Assembly: GCA_021234155.1 (NCBI GenBank)
Contig: JAJEKV010000011.1
Coordinates: 17,810,677 to 17,874,676 of the forward strand
Origin: Isoetes taiwanensis
Lineage: Eukaryota > Streptophyta > Lycopodiopsida > Isoetales > Isoetaceae
Direction: 5' to 3'
DNA: 64,000 bases
The notes below the pieces were generated by a model that did not search any database, was not told the DNA's origin, and saw nothing but the letters and a program-made list of their open reading frames with translations. Position numbers and translations under genes: made by a program. Position 1 is the stretch's first letter. Each line of letters starts with the position of its first letter. Below are positions 56,531 to 64,000 of the stretch, in pieces.

Positions 56531-58785
56531 CAATATGGAAACAGGGGAGCAAAATTTGCCCCCCTTTTCCCCTGCAGCCATGTCTTCGTCGAGACGCTCA
56601 GGGAGGCCGCCTATGCATCCCAGCATGATTTCCCTTCGAATGGCTAAGGCGGTGGCCAGAAGAAAGCTTGCTCAAGGCATTTTTGGCTTCATTTTTGTAG
56701 TATTGGAGTTTTTTGTGGCTTTGCAAGCTGATTTTTCTTCCTTAGCTTTAGCAGCTGGTTCTTTGAGCGAAGTTGGAGTAGTAGGTCGAAATAATGCAGG
56801 TACTTGTTGATCTTGACGAGTTTTTAGTTAATCTTGAGGAGTTTTTCATGAATCTTGAGGAGTTTTTAGCATCAGACCAGTTGAGGCAGCTTTGTTTTTA
56901 TGTTGCAGGTATTTCTTGTTCAAATTTAGCTCCCCTAGGTTCTTGTGATGGCAAAAGAGATAATTCCATGGAGAAAGAAACAAGAAAATGCAAAAAGAAG
57001 ATACTTAAAGGCAGTCGATAAAGCAAAAAAAGGAAACGGCAGTCGATGAAGCAAGAAAAAGAAAACGCAGAGGGCGAATCGGCATCTTGGCGATGGCGAA
57101 GGAGGATCTTGGCATCTTGGCGATGGCGGATCGGCATCTTGGCGATGGTGAAGGAGGCGATGGCGAAGAAAAAGGAAACGCAAAGGACGCAAAGGGAGCA
57201 GAGGGCGGATCGGCATCTCTGAAGAAAACAGAGAAAAAAACAGTGAGAAAAAAAACATGGGGAACCTGCTAAATCAGTCATCTGAATTGGAATCCAGAAT
57301 TGGTAGAGGGCTGACACGTGTCAGCAGCGGAATGGACGCTAGGGAATAAATGCGACCTTGTTTCCATATTTTGTCAAGAAACTAATAAAAAGGGTGGTTA
57401 AAAAAAACAAATACAAAGAAGGATAGATAGGAAAGACAAAATAAAAAAAGTGGCGAAGGACAAAACAAAGGAAAAGGGCAAAAGGATGAGCGTGGAAAAA
57501 AAATGACAAAGAAAATGTTTTTTGGGCGGCAGCGAACAGGAAGCTATGGCGGCATGGCGGCGGACGGAATGGAGCTTATCTTTTCTTTACTTTCATTCTT
57601 TCCTTTTCTTTGATTTCTTTTCTTTACAGGTCCGGCAGTAGCTTGACGGATGGATTCAGCAATAGAAGGACAGCTGTGGCTTGCTTCTCTTCTCCCTCCT
57701 TCCCACTTATTCCCATCTTTTTTTTCTGCAGGTCCGACGGTTTAGAACAAAAAACAGAGGCTTGGCAGGGATCCGGCAGAAGAAAATGGCTATGGCTATG
57801 GCAAATCTTCATCTCTTTTTTTCTATTTGTTACAGGTTTAGCAAGCAAGTGCTTGTTACAAACAGCCAGTAGAGATGGAGTAACAGATATGTAGGATTTT
57901 GTGGTAAAGACAAGGATTGGAGAGCACTGGAAAAAACTATGAAGCAAGAGCAAGTTTTTCGACTAGTAAGAGCAGAGCCAACAGTGCAGAGATCAGGGAT
58001 AAAAATGGAGTGGAGCAATTTTCTTCAGATAAATCATGGAGAGCTGGCAATAGCGAACTCTCCTTAAATATATTGAAGCAGAACCTTGCATTATCTTAGC
58101 AGAGAACAGGGAGAGCCTGCAACAGTCTTCATCATCAACAGTCTTCCAAGTACATAAGATTCACTGCCTCTCCTCTTAAAAAATAATAGAATCCTAGGTA
58201 AGTCTATAAGCAACCCGAAATGAACAAAGACTGCTCCAAATAAATCTGTAAACAACGACTGCTCCAAATAAATTTGCAGCACCAAAATGATCTGGGGAAA
58301 CATCAGATCTCGGTAGAACCTCCATTCTGTTGACGAATTTTCCCCACAATCCCCAACAAGTGGCCTCAAGAGGCAAGAATCAAGATCAAATTTGATGCTG
58401 CAAGTTAAAGAATGAGAGAGATTCAAAGAAAAATCTTGGGCCCAAAATAATCTTCTAATGATAAGAATAAGAGAAGGAATACAATGCAATTAGCCCTCCA
58501 CGCCTCTGAAACATGGAGGGCCTCTGAATCCATGATAAGAGAGGTCTCTGAACCCTCTCAACTTCAAGAATCTTGGATCAGGAAGAGAGGAGGAACTCGT
58601 GTCCCTCAAAAATCTTAAATACCTTGCACCTCATAATCTTCACCCTCCATTCCAACCTCTTCATCATAACCTTCCATTTTGCCTCTTCACCTTAACCTTT
58701 GATTTAATATGTTCCTTCATCTTAGCCTTCTATTTTCACCTCTTTATCTTAGCCCTCTATTTTCACCTCTTTTATCTTAGCCATT
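56531..58785. other. No gene recognised; short tandem words
   Basis: Holds three 21-bp AATCTTGAGGAGTTTTT repeats (56812-56868), GGCATCTTGGCGATGG repeats (57080-57160) and a C/T-rich tandem stretch CTTAGCC-TCTATTTTCACCTC (58700-58785). No domain recognised. Confidence 0.5.
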
Positions 58786-58787
58786 TA

Positions 58788-58897
58788 AAATAATAAACAT
58801 CCCAAAGGCCCTTATAAATCTAGGCCCTTAGGTTACAAATACTCCTTCACGTCCCCTCCTTTCTTATGTCGACCGGGTGCCAAAATCCCGGTCAACA
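58788..58897 (-). repeat. 110-bp direct repeat, copy 2 (LTR-end-like)
   Basis: Second copy of 54762-54871, same orientation, about 3.9 kb away. It ends at the same TGTTGACC boundary. Confidence 0.6.
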
Positions 58898-58899
58898 GG

Positions 58900-59950
58900 T
58901 GGGCAGAACGATTTCTTAAAGATAGAAACCATCAAACATTTTGAATACATCTTGGTAAATGTTGCAAATGATCCCTTGGGTTAGAGGAGGTTAACCATTC
59001 CTTAGAGTGGCTGAGGTTGAAAACATGATAAAATCATGTCAAAAGAAGAATTTGCAGTTTGCAAAAAAGAGGTTTAACTTGGCCATACTTTGCTAGACTG
59101 TACTTGGCCCATCTAGACTGTAGTATATTGTAATTTTCCAAGCTCTAATTTTAAAGTTGTGAGATCAGACCTCCTAAAATCTGTTGCTTCAAATAAAACT
59201 TATGCATCGTGGTTCAAATCCAATTCCCTTTCTAGTAGGGGATTTATGCAACTAATGCCAACCGTCTTAGGAGGAACATGTATGACATTTGAGGACATTT
59301 TTAAGATAATTGTTGTGGCAAGAAGGATTCAAAGAGCATTTGTCACCAGACTCAGACAAGCAGGGATTCTGTTTGTTATTGGTGAATTTTAGAAGTAAAG
59401 TACACACAAAGCTTACTCTATTTTGCAAATTTTTAAATTTTGCATAGATCAACAATGACAATAAAAACATGCAGGGATTTCTGGTATCAAACTTATCATA
59501 AACTAGAAGAAGCTGAGATTTCTGGCATCACATCACTAACGAACTTATCATAACCACGAGAAGAAATAGAGATGCTTATCTGGAATGGCCGAGTCTGCAT
59601 CATTCGGTTCGCAGTGCACAAGGTAGAAAAGAAATGCATGAAGAACCATGGATCCAATTTGCTATGAAGTGCCTTGAAGAATTAGAATCGCTTCTTCAAC
59701 CAACTAAATAACAATTGGGAAGCAAAAACAAATTTCCAGAATGAAATGATGATGTTGATACAGACATATTGGTTACACGATCTGGTGCCTCCAAGAATTG
59801 GTACTGGATTGCAATGGCTTTTGTAGCAGGGACTATAGGAATGGCAGTAGCTTCTGGCAAAGCAACTGGATCACAAAGAAAAGGATCTCTCACAAAAGTT
59901 GATTCCGTAATGAACATTGGCATCCAGAGGAAAGTTCAAACCGCAGGGAG
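58900..59950. other. No gene recognised
   Basis: Two short plus-strand ORFs (59159-59392, 59769-59960) show no known domain. Confidence 0.35.
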
Positions 59951-59953
59951 ATC

Positions 59954-60108
59954 AACATAGGAAATGAGCCCGACATTCCTACAGATTGTGAATCATGATG
60001 GGCACTTCATTTCTTAGCACCACACTTATCATTGTACTTGATCGCATTCTAGTGGTTTAATATATTCCTATATTCTTCAAAAAAAAAAAAAAACATAGGA
60101 AATGAGCC
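59954..60108 (+). mobile_element. Short retroposed insert with perfect 17-bp target duplication
   Basis: AACATAGGAAATGAGCC occurs at 59954-59970 and 60092-60108. Between them lie ~105 bp ending in a run of about 15-17 A (to 60091). Poly(A) plus a long exact duplication is the signature of LINE-driven insertion. The body has no Pol III boxes, so it may be a 5'-truncated LINE, SINE tail or transcript fragment. Confidence 0.9.
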
Positions 60109-60109
60109 G

Positions 60110-60890
60110 AAAAAAGCACTTCCATAATGAATAAGTGATGGCGGGTGACCCAGAAATGGTCGTGTTATTAACAGAGATCAAGAGATGTCGGAAACAAGAG
60201 GCACATCCCTAAAAATTTGCAAGAGACACCAACGAGAAGAGACCACATATGGCCATATGAGCAAGAGGAAAAGGGTTGCATGCTGGAAATAGTCTACTAC
60301 TAAAGATCCATCCAAAAACTCGTCTGTATAAGAAGGCCGAAATGTTCTCTGTCCAAAAACGAAATCCAATATAGTCGCAACTGCAAAGGCAAAGGCAAAT
60401 AGCTGCTATCCTCCAAATGGAAAATGATTGCGACCTGTTAGAGATGGCTCTATACTTAGAATCGGCTTAAAGGCCTGCAAGAAAACATGATATGGCAAAT
60501 AGGGTTATCACAAGAAAGGCTTCGCACAAAATGCAAACCGCAAGCGAACTCCAAATGGCAAATCGTTCTGCAAAAGCATGGCAGATTTAACAAGACAAAA
60601 AATAAAGAAAAAGGAGCCAGATACTCCTTCAATACACGCCACAAGGAAGGAGAGCCTTTTCACTGCAAGATCGATCTCCGGAACAATGCCTGATGGTATC
60701 TCTATGTGAATTTTACGCCTTTTCTATTTTTGGTGACCGTTGATGCATTAAATTTAATATCTAATGGCAAAGAATACTGCCAACGCAGATTTTGCAGATG
60801 TGGAAGAGACATGTGGATAGCTTAGAATTGCAAGGAAGGCTGCAGGCTTGGTTAGGTTGGTGTGCTAAAAAAAAAAATTGAAAAAAAAGA
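60110..60890. other. No gene recognised
   Basis: Only short ORFs; nothing supportable. Confidence 0.35.
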
Positions 60891-60897
60891 CATCAAT

Positions 60898-61375
60898 TTA
60901 TTTAGATACATCACATTTTACATATCACATGAAAGTCAATTCACTACCTAACCATGGTAACTTATGCCAAGAGCAAAGTAGATACATCATATTCTATGTA
61001 TCACATGCTAGGAGCTGCTTGAATTTTATGTATCAAGAAATCAATCCATTACCTAACCGTGATATATTATGCCAAGAGCAAAGTAGATACATCATATTCT
61101 ACATATCATATAGAAATCAATCCACTACCTCACTGCAATACCTTATGCTAGGAGTTGCTTGCATTCTACATATTAGGAAGTCAATCCACTACTTAACTGT
61201 GATACCTTATGCCAAGCGCAATGTAAATACATCATATTCTACGTATGACATGGAAGTCAATCCAATACCTAGCTTATGCTAGGAGTTGTGTGCATTCTAT
61301 GTATTATATGGAAGTCAATCCACTACCTAACCGCAATATAGCCGCAACATCTTATGCTAGAAGCTATTTGCATGT
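60898..61375. repeat. Degenerate ~90-bp tandem repeats
   Basis: About six units containing AAGTCAATCCACTACCTAAC, TTATGCCAAGAGCAAAGTAG and TACATCATATTCTA-like words. Confidence 0.85.
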
Positions 61376-61596
61376 GATTATCTAGTACATATCACAGATT
61401 TTAATGCCTCTACCACAGGACCAGTTGATCATACTTGAACATGTGACCACGGAGCAAAAAATTTTAAGGTTCCCATTACTAGGCCAATGTTAGCCATACT
61501 TAAACCCATGATCTCGAGTGCGGCAGTTTGATATTTTACCACAAAACTATGCCCCGTTGAGCGAAATTATAACTTAGCATGGTTGGACCATAGTAA

Positions 61597-62390
61597 GGGT
61601 GAAATCACACTATGGCTGACCCAAATTAATTACGTGGCACAATTAGGCATGCGTTTGGCACTGAAAATTTTGTGCCGCTCAGCCCATATCACATTATCAG
61701 TGTCCAAACCAAAGAAATTTGTGCCACACAAGCAAGAACAGTTACCTAACAATCGGCCATCTTGCTTCATAACTATGATCATCCAGCCAAAACCTATCGA
61801 TTTATGAGAGATCTGCCACCAAATTTGAGAGATCTGCCACCAGTTTTACCGATTGATCACTGCAGGGCCGGATTTGAACAGGATTAAACCTCTCTTGGCT
61901 TTTTCTTTCTCAAAAATCCAATGATTTGAACCGGATTAAAGCTCTTCTAGGTTTTCCTTTGATAAAAATCCAGCGATTTGAGAGTTTTAGCAGCGAATTT
62001 GAGAGATCTGGCACCGAATTTGAACCGGATTGAAGCTCTTCTGACCGGATGTTAGCTCTTCTAGGTTTTCCTTTGACAAAAATCCAGCGATTTGAGAGTT
62101 TTAGCATCGAATTTGAGAGATCTGGCACCGAATGTGAACCGGATCGAAGCTCTTTCGAGTTTTTCATGGTGCAGAAGGTGCCGTTCTTCCAGGCATTATC
62201 TGACGTGTTTGTCCGCCAAAAGTATGGACAGCCACATTCCCCCGTCCAAAAAATAATGCGTGCCAAAACGCTGACTGGGCGTTGGGCACGTATGATGTGA
62301 TAGGCGCAGCATGCCCAATGTGCACATGTCACGAATTTGTTGGTTATTTAGTTTTATTTTCTCAGTTTAGGCAGTAGTGTGATTTCAGCC
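61597..62390. mobile_element. PIF/Harbinger-like MITE, second copy
   Basis: The left end GGGTGAAATCACACTA and the inward-read right end GGCTGAAATCACACTA differ at one base. TAA flanks both sides (61594-61596, 62391-62393). The termini resemble those at 29773-30471. Length 794 bp, no transposase. Confidence 0.72.
61912..62165. repeat. Tandem duplication inside the second MITE
   Basis: GCTCTTCTAGGTTTTCCTTTGA, AAAATCCAGCGATTTGAGAG and GAGAGATCTGGCACCGAAT recur about 107 bp apart (near 61950 and 62057). Confidence 0.85.
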
Positions 62391-62393
62391 TAA

Positions 62394-63479
62394 AATGTAT
62401 CTTACTTGTCTATCTTCTATACTCATTTGATCTGGACCTTTGGTTCGAAGCATCTACCACAAGATATTCCATATCTTGCAAGCATAGTCGTTCATCCAAA
62501 AATAAGATGGGACCAAACAGCTATTTCCACGTCAACCTATGATTTGGTGACCATGGTATGGGAGTCAATGATATAGTCAAACAAATAAGATAAGAACCAA
62601 ATACAAATCATTATTAAATAAACTTCTACTATATTGTACATTAAACATAATAAATTTTCATCAACCGCCTTGATTCATACAACAAAAATTCATGGGGTTT
62701 GAACACAACCGAAGCCCATGAACAATGAATATGTCACAATTTACAAGTGTGTAAGATAAAAGCACCCTGAAGGTGGTACCCTACAAAATGAAATGTGGGG
62801 AGCTACTTGTTGCGATCTCCTGCTCTTCACCGGATCTGCGGATCTGCTTCAAATCTATCTGCTCATCATGGCTCTTCACCAAATCGGGGAATCGACTGCC
62901 CCGACTTTCATTCCGTGATATTGGTTGATGCCATGTGTCATCATCAGAATGATCTTCGGGGTAAATGAGTGACCCACATTCCATTTTGTATTAATATATA
63001 TTATTTTGTACGTAAAAGTACATAGAGGTGCATATATGAAGTACAAAAACCCTTTTAGTAGAGGGGAAGTGTAACCACAAAATTAACCTTTTTAATAAGG
63101 GAAGTGTAACCTTAAAATTTGAAATATGGAAACCAAATAGCCGTAATAAATTGTTTGGCTGAAGATGGTTAGACTTAATGCTCTACATGGTAAAGAAATC
63201 AAAAGAGAAAAAATGAATGAAGTAATATGTCTTAATGGTGGGCGAGAAAACGAGAAGGGCGGCAAGGCATAGTGGGTGTACAATAGGTGCTGAGAAATTT
63301 CCGATGCAAAGGGGCAGCAGCATATTTGCTTAGCCCATTTCGGATTATAACGTTCCCCTATAGGTGGCAATCAAGTCAAAGCTTCCACCGAATATGGTGC
63401 CTAACAAAGCCAAGGTCGCCCTTAAAGACCCTCAAGACCCTTGCCCATACCCTTACCCACCACTTTAATGCACCACTCC
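62394..63479. other. Intergenic, upstream of the glycine-rich protein gene
   Basis: No gene recognised. A 67-codon minus-strand ORF (62781-62984), polar and acidic, has no known domain. The last few hundred bases should include the promoter of the gene at 63522. Confidence 0.4.
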
Positions 63480-63480
63480 C

Positions 63481-63487
63481 TATATAA
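63481..63487 (+). promoter_or_regulatory. TATA box of the glycine-rich protein gene
   Basis: TATATAA in the context CTCCCTATATAACC, 35 bp before the ATG at 63522. Transcription would start near 63510, leaving a very short leader and ruling out the upstream in-frame ATG at 63441. Confidence 0.7.
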
Positions 63488-63521
63488 CCTCCTCCTCTTC
63501 TACCCACCTCTTCACCTTAAC

Positions 63522-63965
63522 ATGGAGCGCACAATGTCTCTTGCCATGCTTCTTTTCCTCTTTGGTTTGGCTCTTGCTTCCACCTTCGCATCCGCTCGGT
63601 CCCTCGACGAGGCCTCTGCCACGGAAGATGCCTCTCCCGTTGTCGTCGAAAAGAAGGTTGCCCAACCTCAGTATGGGGGATATGGCGGTGGTGGATATGG
63701 TGGTGGATATGGTAGTGGGGGTCATGGTGGATATAATGGCGGCCACGGTGGCGGTTATGGTAATGGCGGATATAATGGTGGCCATGGTGGTGGATATCAC
63801 GGTGGTTATGGAGGTGGTGGTTATGGCCATGGTGGGGGATATGGCGGTGGTTATGGGCACGGTGGAGGGTATGGGCATGGTGGCGGGTATGGAGGTGGTC
63901 ATGGTGGTTATGGCGGTGGTCATGGTGGATATGGGGGGTGGTGGTGGTGGCCATGGTCACTATGA
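63522..63965 (+). CDS. Secreted glycine-rich (cell-wall type) protein
   Basis: 147 residues. Residues 1 to ~26 are a signal peptide (MERTMSLAMLLFLFGLALAS core, cut likely after ASA). An acidic-to-basic spacer follows (DEASATEDASPVVVEKK, ~27-48), then ~90 residues of Gly/Tyr/His repeats (GGYGGGGYGGGY, GGGYGHGGGYGGG), ending in the Trp-rich tail GGWWWWPWSL. There is no RRM or CCHC, so it is not an RNA-binding GRP. The make-up fits structural or defence-related GRPs of the plant cell wall, where tyrosines can be cross-linked. The intact frame and well-placed TATA box support an active gene. The poly-Trp tail is unusual. Confidence 0.85.
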   Translation: MERTMSLAMLLFLFGLALASTFASARSLDEASATEDASPVVVEKKVAQPQYGGYGGGGYGGGYGSGGHGGYNGGHGGGYGNGGYNGGHGGGYHGGYGGGGYGHGGGYGGGYGHGGGYGHGGGYGGGHGGYGGGHGGYGGWWWWPWSL

Positions 63966-64000
63966 GCGTCAAACAAGTGAAGTAAATGACATTGAGCCAG

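Noticed and set aside
63517-63972. Histidine-rich minus-strand ORF opposite the glycine-rich protein
   Set aside because: It is the mirror frame of Gly/His codons; the plus strand has signal peptide, TATA box and spacer.

Overview
The window looks like nuclear DNA of a land plant. It holds an intact 14-exon cellulose synthase catalytic subunit gene, an intact four-exon gene for mitochondrial ribosomal protein bL35, and an apoplastic glycine-rich protein gene with its own TATA box. Most of the rest is plant-type mobile DNA: an LTR retrotransposon primed by initiator tRNA-Met, a hAT transposase relic, LINEs, tRNA-derived SINEs, PIF/Harbinger-like and foldback elements, and minisatellites. The low gene density, the number of element types and the cellulose synthase N-terminus would fit a seedless plant such as a fern. 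That is an inference; the sequence does not fix the species.

Layout. 1-718 (minus) is an unidentified coding region with a coiled-coil C-terminal part, cut by the window edge. 863-11052 is a Ty3/gypsy chromodomain retrotransposon on the minus strand, lying within or beside a hAT transposase relic (11053-12660). Its outer LTR ends are missing on both sides. 13040-18510 is a GC-rich degenerate LINE (minus) with tandem monomers at its 5' end, and an older relative follows at 18890-19745. 21600-26005 is the cellulose synthase gene (minus), with G-box repeats upstream. 26850-29050 holds tRNA-like SINE pieces and a broken HUH/Rep-like gene. 29400-39200 is a mosaic of MITEs, foldbacks, nested direct repeats and a cloverleaf-like hairpin cluster. 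45639-46921 is the bL35m gene (minus). 51870-61400 holds minisatellites, SINEs and a small retroposed insert with a perfect target-site duplication. 61597-62390 is a second PIF/Harbinger-like element. 63522-63965 is the glycine-rich protein gene (plus).

The most striking finding is in the retrotransposon. Besides protease, reverse transcriptase, RNase H, integrase and a C-terminal chromodomain, it carries an extra ORF just 5' of gag. The C-terminal third of that ORF is a full histone H3 fold with a divergent H3-like tail, preceded by a long charged coiled coil. A chromodomain (a reader of H3 tails) and an H3-like protein therefore sit in one element. The copy is decayed: three in-frame stops, all TAG, plus two frameshifts. 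At least one TAG replaces an invariant glutamine of H3, as expected from C-to-T change at CAG.

Limits: all identifications come from reading the translated sequence, with no database search. Exon borders were fitted by hand to GT/AG and reading phase.
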